35,991 nucleotides of DNA from Kiritimatiellia bacterium. Its GTDB lineage: Bacteria > Verrucomicrobiota > Kiritimatiellia > CAIQIC01 > Lenti-01. The notes below the pieces were generated by a model, which had not been told where the DNA came from, searched no databases, and worked only from the letters and a program-made list of their open reading frames with translations. Made by a program: the position numbers and the translations under genes. Where the stretch lies: contig JAFSUH010000054.1 of NCBI GenBank assembly GCA_017445365.1, forward strand, positions 1 to 35,991, in the 5' to 3' direction. Of the stretch, positions 18,801-25,928 are shown piece after piece. Numbering within the stretch: position 1 is the stretch's first letter; the number at the start of each line of letters is the position of its first letter.

Positions 18801-19782
18801 GGAGTTGCCAGTGCCGACGCGCGAATACTACCGCTTCACGGGGTGGTGGACGGCGCCAAGCGGCGGAAACAAGATTGTCGCTTCCAGCCGCGTGCCCGGC
18901 GCGGACCAGGAACTTTTCGCGCACTGGACGCCGGAAACCTATGCCATCCGCTTCCACGCCAACGGCGGGACGGGGACGATGGCCGAGCAGTCGTTCACGT
19001 ACGGGAGTCCGGTGACGCTCCGCGCCAATACGTTCCGGCGGGAGGATTGGCTGTTCGCCGGATGGGCGCTTTCGGAAGATGGGGCGGTCGCCTACGCGGA
19101 CAGGGCTTCCTTCCAAGGAATGGCCGCCATTCAGGATGGCATCATCCACCTGTACGCGGTTTGGTGGCAGGATGCCGGGAGGTATGCCGTGCGCTTCGAT
19201 TCCAACGGGGGCACCGGGCAAATGGACAACCAGACCTTCGCCATCGGGGAGGCGCAGGCACTTTCGCCCTGCCTGTTCTCGCGTGAGTGGTTCCGCTTTG
19301 CCGGATGGGGCTTGACTCCCGGCGGTGCGGTCGCGTACGCGGACGGGGAAACGGTGCAGGATTTGACGAACCGGCCCAATGCCGCCGTTACGTTGTACGC
19401 GGTTTGGACGGTTGCCGAAACCGCGACGGGCGTGCCGCACGAATGGCTTGCAGGCTACGGCCTCGGCGACGGCACGGAAGCGGGCTACGAAGCCGCGGCA
19501 AATGCGACGGCGGCAAACGGCATCTACACGGTCCGGGAGTGCTACGTGGCAGGCTTGGACCCGACGGACGAAAACGCGAAATTCACGGCGGAGATTGCCC
19601 TCGACGGCAACGGGATTCCGGAAGTGCAATCGGTGGACCCGGACCTCGGAGGGGAGCGGACCTACACCTTGCAGGGGAAGAAAGACCTGCTGGACGAGGA
19701 TTGGGCCGACATGGCGACCGTTCCCGAGGACGAAAAGGACGAATACCGCTTCTTCTGCGTGGGCGTCTCGTTGCCGGAATAG
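12808..19782 (+). CDS. Giant secreted BspA-like leucine-rich repeat protein with InlB B-repeats
   Basis: Predicted exported protein of 2324 residues; no enzyme domain is seen. A Sec signal peptide (hydrophobic LAIVLAAAFGLIP, cut after ALA, residue 29) leads into a GVTWKYTVSDG beta module. Several dozen 23-residue TpLRR/LRR_5 repeats follow (consensus like CSGLTSVTIPDSVTSIGxxAF). A second GVTWAYTTADG module at about 1073 opens a more diverged half. Four InlB B-type repeats (FxANGGT...FxGWW...AHW) span about 1890-2200. The end (HEWLAGYGL, ECYVAGLDPTDENAKF, YTLQGKKDL) resembles a C-terminal module I recall from large exported proteins of this group. LRR_5 proteins of this sort often bind host or other surface ligands; the ligand is unknown. 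AAGGAG 5 bases before 12808 fixes the start; an ATG at 12781 lacks such a site. The N-terminal repeats are nearly identical at DNA level. Confidence 0.9.
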   Translation: MNPMKHVKQWMKLAIVLAAAFGLIPRALAYYTATVGGVTWKYTVSDGNASIGGGYDKSSFAYIPAIPTATTGAITIPSTLGEYRVTRIDHGAFRGCSGLTGVSIPDSVTSIGNYAFRDCRSLTGVTIPDGVTSIGEYAFYGCGGLTNVTIPDGVTSIGEYAFYGCGGLTNVTIPDGVTRIAYYAFSGCTNLTSVSIPDSVTDIVEDAFYGCTGLTSVSIPDSVTSIGGSAFYGCSGLQSVTIPNSVTSIRTNVFLGCSGLTNVMIGNSVTNIGSSAFGECTGLQSVTIPNSLRSIGKDAFTNCTALAAVNIHDLTAWCGISFGSANANPLSYAKHLYVDGEEVKNLVIPDSVTSIGEYAFYGCSGLTSVTIPDSVTSIGQYAFYGCSGLVDASLPDSLPVIRVCTFYACSKLQHVTIPDSVTNIGVSAFSRCGKLESVVIGSGVKKLDSAAFYACSNLTDITIPRSVTTIATNAFSGCTGLTSVEISQYVCDRRLSTVFPSAYASITNAVIGGGVTSIGGTFYNCSGLQSVTIPDSVTSIETNAFSGCSGLRSVVVPQCVCSSKMSSVFPAAYSNITEVVIGAGVTSIGTNVFSGCTGLQSVTIPDSMTSIGSYAFSGCTGLTAVYIHDLAAWCGISFGDNPLSYAKHLYLDGEEVPLTGDFEIPDGVTSIGTYAFSGCTGLTGMTIPNSVTNIGYGAFYECSGITNVTIPNSVTSIGTYAFRGCSGLTSLVIPNSVTSIGSSAFYDCNGLKSVEIPQYVCNRRLSSVFPWVYTAITNAVIGDGVTSIGGTFYNCSGLQSVTIPDSVTSIGEEAFYGCTNLTNVTIPDSVTSIGMNAFLGCSGLTAVYIHDLAAWCGIKFGGNPLSYAKHLYLDGEEVKDLVIPDGVTSIGNRAFSGCMGLTSVSIPNSVTNIGYGAFSGCTGLTSVTIPDSVTSIGNDVFAGCSGLTSVTIPDSVTSIGYEAFYGCSGLASVSIGSGVTNIGEYAFRGCSGLTGVTIPDGVTSIGGSAFYGCSGLTRVMIGGGVTNIGKYAFSGCGELRLLCAPAALEGTSMLSNAGITSWCRVVYGETETVDGVTWAYTTADGKATVAGSYPSEGALAIPSTLGGLPVTGIGYDAFKSCTGLAAVDIPDSVANIASTAFFGCTGLQSATIPQCVCLSRLSDVFPDAYATLVEVVIRDGVTAIGAYAFAGCAGLAPLDIPDSVATIGSGAFAGCDGLPAVHISDLAAWCGISFADATANPLHFAHHLHLNGEEVTELAIPDGVTSIGSHAFNGGSCFTRVEIPDSVTEIAATAFAGCTELQSVVVPQSVCSSRLSTVFPDAYATIPELVIRDGVTAIGTNAFAGCTGLQSVTIPACVASSQLSTVFPDAYTTLSEVVICDGAIIIGERAFAGCAGLVSVDIPASVTAIGAHAFEGCSSLRAVALPASVTRIEEGTFSGCTGLVGIRIPDGVTYIGDEAFAGCIALAEVVIPDGLETIGDDAFQGCEALASIHAPESLVDWGLRSLPPAMQANLEYDADGFLILNNWVLGYRNPAASALALPAGTVGIGNHALADFWDLETVEMPDSLRYIGRGAFETNTYLDNVVIPDGVEWIRDGAFQSCTYMRELRIGESVEHIGRESFAKCTQLATLTVPDSVTDIGDAAFSACRRLLSAKLPLGLETAGTNLFAGCTNLTGVTMPTHAFSAERLFEGQTAKLKAVTVAGGETVLCSNVFKGCTYLADVTLPDGVEEIGAEAFSSCRSLAGLELPGTLERIGERAFAGCSALAAIVLPDSVTELGTKTFLDCTSLANVTLPRSIAFLPDCVFEGCRKLSSMVVPASVSNLGKSIGNWFKTLYYLGNAPAYDAETYTPRSASLTTYVARGTRGWDGIPSSRDLPDSWIGCPIAFWEPNRFDATFDANGGTFPDGAATYACEQITGVAYALPPYEPALEGADFDGWWTDPAEGAPIKATTQVNETREITFYAHWKGSPVPVTVRFNANGGTVVPTEGTYRATMPYGELPVPTREYYRFTGWWTAPSGGNKIVASSRVPGADQELFAHWTPETYAIRFHANGGTGTMAEQSFTYGSPVTLRANTFRREDWLFAGWALSEDGAVAYADRASFQGMAAIQDGIIHLYAVWWQDAGRYAVRFDSNGGTGQMDNQTFAIGEAQALSPCLFSREWFRFAGWGLTPGGAVAYADGETVQDLTNRPNAAVTLYAVWTVAETATGVPHEWLAGYGLGDGTEAGYEAAANATAANGIYTVRECYVAGLDPTDENAKFTAEIALDGNGIPEVQSVDPDLGGERTYTLQGKKDLLDEDWADMATVPEDEKDEYRFFCVGVSLPE
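13192..13329 (+). repeat. Perfect 69-base tandem duplication inside the repeat gene
   Basis: Two adjacent 69-base units (13192-13260 and 13261-13329) read identically base for base and encode the same 23-residue repeat. A third unit starts identically for about 14 bases and then diverges. It is in frame, so the protein gains exactly one leucine-rich repeat. Identity at silent positions points to a very recent duplication or to conversion between units. Confidence 0.9.
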
Positions 19783-19806
19783 CGCCAATCCGGCGCCCGC
19801 ATCCCG

Positions 19807-19829
19807 TTTTTGCCGATGTTCGGCAAAAA
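19807..19829. repeat. Single-arm palindrome, copy c (after the giant repeat gene)
   Basis: TTTTTGCCGA-TGT-TCGGCAAAAA, a perfect 10-base-pair stem with a TGT loop, lies 25 bases after the stop. It is the arm 1 sequence of the dispersed composite family; arm 2 is absent. It lies in the gap between two convergent genes. Confidence 0.8.
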
Positions 19830-20004
19830 CTCTACGGTCCTGCGTTTTCCGAAAGAGCCAGTCGGGTGAAACGAGCCGCCAGACATGGAACGGGAATGAC
19901 GCGAACCCCATTCCCTCGCGCCTCTTCTCGGCAGATTTTCCAATTCGCCGATTTACCGCCCTCCATAAATCCGGGGCGTAGAAGCAACTGCGGCAAATAA
20001 AGTA

Positions 20005-20625
20005 TCACTCCTGTTTCTTAAGGCGCTTTTCGATGGTCGAGATGGCTTCTTCAATGGCATCCTTCTCTGTAGGTTCCTGGTTTTGTGGTCGAGTTTTAGC
20101 GCACTCCAACGCTTCAAGAGCCCTTTGCCCACCAAGGCGCCCCAAAAAACGAGCACCGTTGACCCTTATCTCCCACCGGGGATGCTCCAACATGGGAATC
20201 AGCGCGGCCGCGTCTTCCTCCCCGCCAGTTTCCGCTATTGTCTTGGCCATGTAAATCATTATCCATGCTTCGTCACCTTCCGCCTGCGGCAGACGTTTGG
20301 CAAAGATTTCTTTCAACTCCGCCACCACCGCCCGCTTGTCGCCCTTCGATTCCCGCAAGATGCCCAAGGCAGTACCGACTAGGCACGAATCGTCGCATTC
20401 GCGGACCACCGCCATCAATGCATCGTAAGCGGATTCGCCTTTTTCCACAAAACGCCGGTACTGAAGGACTGCGGCTTCGTCTTCGAAATCGATGGCATCC
20501 GGAAATTCCGCCCATTCCGGGTAATCCCGATAGGTTTTGGGCGCTGGGGACTGGGACCACGAGGTCGCAACGATCGAGAAAACTGGTAGGATAAAACAAA
20601 ATCTTTTTGCAAATTTAATGAACAT
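20005..20625 (-). CDS. Small exported HEAT-repeat-like protein
   Basis: A 206-residue protein, probably secreted or periplasmic. The first 25 residues have basic residues, a hydrophobic stretch (FCFILPVFSIVA) and a likely cut near SWSQS. The rest is charged and helical, with a HEAT/PBS-lyase-like unit near the end (AALIPMLEHPRWEIRVNGARFLGRLGGQ cannot be one helix; it reads as two paired helices) and a lysine-rich tail. Such repeats usually make protein contacts; no catalytic motif is visible. The ATG at 20625 is chosen because GAGGA lies about 7 bases before it; an ATG 6 bases earlier is possible. It overlaps the end of the metalloprotease gene by 11 bases, so the two are translated from one message and probably work together. 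The partner and role are unknown. Confidence 0.75.
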   Translation of the reverse strand: MFIKFAKRFCFILPVFSIVATSWSQSPAPKTYRDYPEWAEFPDAIDFEDEAAVLQYRRFVEKGESAYDALMAVVRECDDSCLVGTALGILRESKGDKRAVVAELKEIFAKRLPQAEGDEAWIMIYMAKTIAETGGEEDAAALIPMLEHPRWEIRVNGARFLGRLGGQRALEALECAKTRPQNQEPTEKDAIEEAISTIEKRLKKQE

Positions 20626-23266
20626 GATCATTTCCTCGGATGAGCGTTTCTTCCGCAGCAACAAAACGCCTTTGCCCCGTGACATCGGTTGAAGTGATTT
20701 TTTTGTACATCAAGCGCCACGGACATGAATTCGGTGCATGGCCGGCATTCGTCAACAAATGACCGATTTCATGGGCGATGGCGGCACCAAACGATTCTAA
20801 GGTAGGGGCATTTTTCAAGAAAGCATTGAACAAGTAAGCTTGATCGACACTGTTGGTGTACCAATATCCCGCAACGCTACTACCTGTGGGAGTGACTTCG
20901 CCGGCATAAAGTGAAGGGACAAAAATCAAGTGGATGTCCGTCAAATTGTCCACCGTCCCCACTCCGGCAATTGCGGACTTCGCCTCTTCGGCCAGCCACC
21001 GTGTGTTTTCGTTTGTTCTCACTGTAAGTCCATCCGACAAATTCACACCCGAAGGCGGGTCGGAAACAACGGGTGTGTCCCAAGTGAGTTTGATCCCAAC
21101 TTGCGCATATCTTTCACAGGCGATTTCCATCGCGCTTTCTACGGTTGCGATGGAAACAACAGGCTCTCCACCGTTGGTTGCGGCCATGTTCCGCAGGATG
21201 ACGGGAATGACGTGGCACGTGCCTTCCACGTTCACCGTAAGCCCATTCGAGCAAGATGTTCCTTCGCTCGTCTGATACCAGGCCCAAAGAGTTCCTCCCA
21301 AGGCAATCTTGTGCGTCCGGTCGTTCCAGTCTGTATCGTCAGGCACTTGCGTGTTGCTGAATCCATCATCTGTGTTGTCTGCCATCAATAGCAGGTTCGT
21401 CGAAAGGAAAACACCCGAATTGGCAGGTTCCTCAGTCAAATCCAGCCCGGTAAACACGTCGTCGTGGCCTGTCCCATCGGAATCCGTGGATACCCAGATT
21501 GTCTCCGTTCCAACCCCGATTTGTGCGGGATTCACGAGCCGAATTCGGTAGCGGTCTGGGTCCAAATCGATGAAGTCATCCTTCACAACCGCATTTGTCC
21601 CGGACATCTCGAATGCGTTTTCCCATTTCCCGATTTTTAGTGCCGTCAGAGGCGCGTTGGACGCATCGAGAAAATCGATTTGCACCACCGTTATGTCTTT
21701 CGAGACCGTTCCTCCCAACGCATTGCTCGCGGTGACGGTAGCCACTCCCGTGGTGATGGCAGTAAGAAGTCCGCTTGCATTGATGGACGCGGCGCTCCCC
21801 ATGACACTCCACGAATAGGGGCCGCCACTGGGCCATGATACGCCCATTTGCGCGATATCCCCTACACAGAGAAAGTCAGCTCCTGTCACGCATACGGGCA
21901 CTTTCCATGTCCATTCCACTTCAAATTGTTCGTTAGTTGACCATCCCAAGCGCACCTCGTTCGCCTGATTGGTAAAGTTGTCCCGGGGCCAATCCCATAA
22001 TTCTAGATTGAACTGCCGACTTTGCAAACCTGACACTTCGTTGGTAATACTACGGTGGTAGAACCGTTGGGTGTCCTGCGCCCAATCAACACCATTGGCA
22101 TCCACTCGGATGGCATCGTCGACGTAGCCTGTGATGCATATGTCCAGCACCACACTGTCGGTCGTCGGCGCGGTTCCGGAAACGGGCAGATTCGTGAGAA
22201 CGGGCCGGGGGATGCTGGGAGAGTTCGTGTAAATTCCAAGCCCCACCTGCCGGAAGAGATTGTTCGTTGTTTTGACGACCCAGAACACATTGCTGGTTCC
22301 CGGATAGGGGTCGGTTCCATCGGGCTCTCCGTCTCCGTCGGAATCCGTGTTCTCCGGGTCGGTATGGTGGACGAAGGACTCGAACCCGTCGTTGAGTCCG
22401 TCTCCGTCGGTGTCGTTCGCTTCCGCCGCGGCATAGAAACCCATGCGGACGGGGTTTGCGGCAGCACCCGAATCCGTGAAAATGCCCTCCCCGTTGGTCA
22501 CTGATGCCATTCCCCGCCATTCCCAAGCGTTGTCGAACCCGGAAAGGTTCTCCCCGATGATCTCCCAGACGGTGTTTGTCGTGGTCACGACTTGGTTTTC
22601 GTCGTTCGTCCACGTCACCACATTGGTGCTGGGTATTCCCGACAGCAGATATGCGAATATATCGACATCCCCGTCTTCTTCCCACGCAAGCGACAGTTCC
22701 ACCGTCCCGTTCGTGTCGATAGCAAGCGACGTGAATCGGAGGCCGTTGGTGTAGGTGGCGCCTCTGGAAGGAGTGTCATCCAGCCGCGCATTGCTTTCGA
22801 TCCAATTGCGCACTCCCTCGTAGGCGGCCCAATCTTCTTCCGCCACCAATCCGCCGATCAAGGTCACGCTCGCAGATTCCGGCTTTGCGAAATCCGTCTC
22901 TCCGCGCCACAGCACAATGTCGTCTGCATCGCGGATTACCGTCGTGCCGTTTTCCTGCGCCAACGAAAACGGCACCACCCAAGCGCCGTATTCACGTCCC
23001 ACGGTTGCGGCAGCCCAGTTGGGGGCGAACTCCTCCCACGCGACGGGCCACGTCCCGACATCCTGCACCAACGGATCGTCCCCGGGCGTGATGCGCCGGA
23101 ACAGGTTCCGGGCGATTTCCGCCCGTTCCGCCAAATCCTCTTCCCCCAGCACCACTCCCGCATTCCATCCTTCCTCCTGCCGATCCGCCTCTCCGCCAAA
23201 ACCGGTCCCGGCCAGCAAGGCAAGCGCGAGAGCAATCCAAATTTTTCCGGTGGGGGTGCGAATCAC
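20615..23266 (-). CDS. Secreted zinc-metalloprotease-like protein with TSP3 and Ig-like regions
   Basis: An 883-residue exported protein. It starts at GTG (23266) with GAGGA just upstream, and a signal peptide (IWIALALALLAGTGFGG) follows. Two Asp-rich calcium-binding thrombospondin type 3-like stretches (DTDGDGLNDG from residue 285; DSDGDGEPDG) lie in the N-terminal half. A bacterial Ig-like BIG2-type segment (SINASGLLTAITTGVATVTA) is central. The C-terminal part carries HEIGHLLTNAGH, giving His832, Glu833, His836 and His843, followed by a Met-containing RLMY turn. HExxH with a third His is the zinc site of many metallopeptidases, but the third His sits one residue further than in classical metzincins (HExxHxxGxxH). 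Substrate and activity are therefore uncertain. Base composition is less GC-rich than in neighbouring mutS. It is the first gene of a coupled pair with the HEAT-like gene. Confidence 0.85.
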   Translation of the reverse strand: MIRTPTGKIWIALALALLAGTGFGGEADRQEEGWNAGVVLGEEDLAERAEIARNLFRRITPGDDPLVQDVGTWPVAWEEFAPNWAAATVGREYGAWVVPFSLAQENGTTVIRDADDIVLWRGETDFAKPESASVTLIGGLVAEEDWAAYEGVRNWIESNARLDDTPSRGATYTNGLRFTSLAIDTNGTVELSLAWEEDGDVDIFAYLLSGIPSTNVVTWTNDENQVVTTTNTVWEIIGENLSGFDNAWEWRGMASVTNGEGIFTDSGAAANPVRMGFYAAAEANDTDGDGLNDGFESFVHHTDPENTDSDGDGEPDGTDPYPGTSNVFWVVKTTNNLFRQVGLGIYTNSPSIPRPVLTNLPVSGTAPTTDSVVLDICITGYVDDAIRVDANGVDWAQDTQRFYHRSITNEVSGLQSRQFNLELWDWPRDNFTNQANEVRLGWSTNEQFEVEWTWKVPVCVTGADFLCVGDIAQMGVSWPSGGPYSWSVMGSAASINASGLLTAITTGVATVTASNALGGTVSKDITVVQIDFLDASNAPLTALKIGKWENAFEMSGTNAVVKDDFIDLDPDRYRIRLVNPAQIGVGTETIWVSTDSDGTGHDDVFTGLDLTEEPANSGVFLSTNLLLMADNTDDGFSNTQVPDDTDWNDRTHKIALGGTLWAWYQTSEGTSCSNGLTVNVEGTCHVIPVILRNMAATNGGEPVVSIATVESAMEIACERYAQVGIKLTWDTPVVSDPPSGVNLSDGLTVRTNENTRWLAEEAKSAIAGVGTVDNLTDIHLIFVPSLYAGEVTPTGSSVAGYWYTNSVDQAYLFNAFLKNAPTLESFGAAIAHEIGHLLTNAGHAPNSCPWRLMYKKITSTDVTGQRRFVAAEETLIRGNDHVH

Positions 23267-23404
23267 GGGGGTTCCTCGAATGAAAACTTCAAACGGTATT
23301 GCCGCATATCTCCCGCCTCCCCGTCAAGCGGGATTTCCGCCGATTCCCACCTTGCCGGAAGCGGCGGAGCGCACGGGCCCGGAGGGGAGGGGGCGGGCTT
23401 GCCG

Positions 23405-25921
23405 CTACTCGAAAAGCGAGAGCTGGTTGAGGTCGATCTTCGGCTTTTTCGCCCGGGGGCGGGCCAGGGTCGCCGCGCCGGTGTCCGGCGCAAGCTCGTT
23501 CTCTTCCAGGTTCTCCAGAATCTCCCGCGCGCGGGACACCACCTTCTCCGGCATCCCGGCCAGCCGCGCGACTTCGATGCCGTACGACTTGTCCGCGGGG
23601 CCGGGGACGATTTTCCTGAGGAACACGATCCGCCGCCCCTGTTCCTTCACCGCGACCGAGAAGTTCGCGATGCCCTTGCACGAGCGGGCGATGTCGGTCA
23701 GTTCGTGGTAGTGCGTCGCGAAGAGCGTCCGCGCCTTCACCGCCGGGATGTCGTGCAAATACTCCGCCGTCGCCCACGCGAGCGAAATCCCGTCGAACGT
23801 GCTCGTCCCCCGGCCGATTTCGTCGAGCACCACGAGCGACTTCGCCGTCGCGTTGTTCAAGATGTTCGCCGTCTCCTGCATCTCGACCATGAAGGTGCTC
23901 CGGCCGCGCGCGAGGTCGTCGCCCGCCCCCACCCGCGTGAACACCTTGTCGGCCAGCCCGACGTACGCGGCGTCCGCGGGCACGAACGAGCCCATCTGCG
24001 CCATCACGACGATCAGCGCCACCTGCCGGATGAACGTGCTTTTCCCCGCCATGTTCGGCCCGGTGATCAAGGCGATCTGCGGCCCCTTTTCCGCGTCGAG
24101 CGCGACGTCGTTGGGGACGAACCGGTCGGTCGTCTCGATGCTTTCCACCACCGGATGCCGCCCGCCGCGGATGTCGAGGCGCGCGTCTTCGCCGATGGCG
24201 GGGCGCACGTAATGCGCGTACAAGGCGCGGTCGGCGAAGGCGGCGAGCACGTCGGCCGCGGCGATCGCCCGCCCCGTCTCCTGGATGGCGCCCGTCCGCG
24301 CGGCGATCTTTTCGCGCAGGCGGTTGAAAAGCTCGTATTCCAGCCCCTTGGCCTTTTCGTCCGCGCCCAAAATGCGCGATTCGACTTCCTTCAATTCCGC
24401 GGTGACGAACCGCTCCGCGCCGACCAAAGTCTGCCGCCGCTCGTAGTCGGGGGGAACCTGCGAAAGGTAGGACTTGGTCACCTCGATGAAGAAGCCGAAC
24501 GCGCGCGTGTAGCGGATCTTGAGCGTGCGGATGCCGGTCCGCGCGATTTCCTTCGCCTGCAGTTCGGCGATCCACTCGCGCCCGCCGCGCGCCGCGTGGC
24601 GGTAGCCGTCGAGGGTTTCGTCGTACCCCTCGCGGAAAAGCCCGCCGTCCTTGAGCGAAAGCGGCGGCTCGTCCACGAGCGCCGAGGCGATTTCCGCCGC
24701 AAGCTCCTCCTCCGGGTCCATCGCCGCGTCCAACTCCGAAAGAAGCCCGCCCGCCCCCGCCGCGGCGAGCGCTTCCCGCACCGCGGGCAGCTTCCGCAAA
24801 CTCGCCGCCAGCGCCTTCGCGTCGCGCGCGTTGCCGCTTCCCGCGGACAGGCGGTTGGCGAGCCGCTCGATGTCCTTGACCCCGCCCAGCGCCTCCCGGA
24901 GCCGTTCGAGCGTGCGCCGGTCGGCGAGGAGCGCGCCCACCGCGTCGAGGCGCGCTTCGATGGCCGCGGGTTTCCGCAGGGGCCGGAGCATCCAGTCGCG
25001 CAGCAGGCGCGAGCCCATCGGGGTCCTTGTCACGTCCATCACCCCGAGGAGGGTCGCTTCCGGATGGGCCGCGTCGCGCGCGGGGACGATGTCGAGGTTG
25101 CGCGAGGTCGCCTCGTCGATCTGGCAGACGTCGCTTTCGACGCGGAAGCGCAGGGACCGGACGTGCGAAACGCTGCGGTGCAGGTCTTCCGCGACGTAGT
25201 GCAGGAGGGCCCCGGCCGCGGCCACCGCGGCGGGATGGCCGGTCGCGCCGAACCCGTCGAGCGAGCGGACGGCGAAATGGCGTGCGAGGACGTCCTCCGC
25301 CGTCCCGGCATCGAAGGTCCACTCCTCGCGCGGCGTCACCGAAAAGCGCCCGCCCGCTTGCAGGCGGCGGACGAAGGCGTCGTCCGCCGCGAGCGGCTCG
25401 GGGAGGACGACTTCGCTCGGCGCGTCGCGCGTGACGGCGGCGGCGAGCTCCTCTTCGCCCGCGGCCTCGCCCATGCGGAATTCGCCGGTGGAAAGCTCCA
25501 GCATCGCAAGCCCCCAGAGACCCTCCCCGCGGACGACGGCGGCGAGGTAGTTCGAGCGCTTCTCCTCCAGCACCGCGTCGGCGAGCGCGGTGCCGGGGGT
25601 GACGATGCCCGTCAGCTCCCGGCGGACCAGCCCCTTGGCGAGGGCGGGGTCTTCCATCTGCTCGCAGATGGCGACCTTGTAGCCCGCGCGGAGGAGGCGG
25701 GCCATGTACAGCTCGTACGCGTGGTACGGGATGCCGCACATCGGCGCGCCCTGCCGGTGGGTGAGGGTCAGGCCCAGCGCCTCGCTCGCGGTGACGGCGT
25801 CGTCGAAGAACATCTCGTAGAAGTCGCCGAGGCGGAAGAAAAGCAGCGTCCCGGGCGCGAGTTGCGCCTTGATTTTGCGGTACTGCCCCATCATGGGGGT
25901 GGCGGCGGGGGAACGGGCCAC
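23405..25921 (-). CDS. mutS: DNA mismatch repair protein MutS
   Basis: Recognises mismatches and small loops after replication and, upon ATP binding, signals MutL. The 838-residue product shows the mismatch-binding FYE (Phe34, Glu36) in LGDFYEMFFDD, the connector and lever domains, the clamp, and the ABC-type ATPase with Walker A GPNMAGKST (621-629), then DEIGRGTSTFDG and the TLFATHYHELT motif. The C-terminus ends in a short tail (LNQLSLFE) resembling the beta-clamp or tetramerisation end of other MutS. The GTG at 25921 is chosen because it yields ATPMMGQYRKIKAQ, matching the TPMMQQY start of E. coli MutS; the ATGs at 25894 and 25891 would cut this off. It lies 7 bases after the glycosyltransferase stop. 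No mutL is present. Confidence 0.96.
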   Translation of the reverse strand: MARSPAATPMMGQYRKIKAQLAPGTLLFFRLGDFYEMFFDDAVTASEALGLTLTHRQGAPMCGIPYHAYELYMARLLRAGYKVAICEQMEDPALAKGLVRRELTGIVTPGTALADAVLEEKRSNYLAAVVRGEGLWGLAMLELSTGEFRMGEAAGEEELAAAVTRDAPSEVVLPEPLAADDAFVRRLQAGGRFSVTPREEWTFDAGTAEDVLARHFAVRSLDGFGATGHPAAVAAAGALLHYVAEDLHRSVSHVRSLRFRVESDVCQIDEATSRNLDIVPARDAAHPEATLLGVMDVTRTPMGSRLLRDWMLRPLRKPAAIEARLDAVGALLADRRTLERLREALGGVKDIERLANRLSAGSGNARDAKALAASLRKLPAVREALAAAGAGGLLSELDAAMDPEEELAAEIASALVDEPPLSLKDGGLFREGYDETLDGYRHAARGGREWIAELQAKEIARTGIRTLKIRYTRAFGFFIEVTKSYLSQVPPDYERRQTLVGAERFVTAELKEVESRILGADEKAKGLEYELFNRLREKIAARTGAIQETGRAIAAADVLAAFADRALYAHYVRPAIGEDARLDIRGGRHPVVESIETTDRFVPNDVALDAEKGPQIALITGPNMAGKSTFIRQVALIVVMAQMGSFVPADAAYVGLADKVFTRVGAGDDLARGRSTFMVEMQETANILNNATAKSLVVLDEIGRGTSTFDGISLAWATAEYLHDIPAVKARTLFATHYHELTDIARSCKGIANFSVAVKEQGRRIVFLRKIVPGPADKSYGIEVARLAGMPEKVVSRAREILENLEENELAPDTGAATLARPRAKKPKIDLNQLSLFE

Positions 25922-25928
25922 GGGCGCC

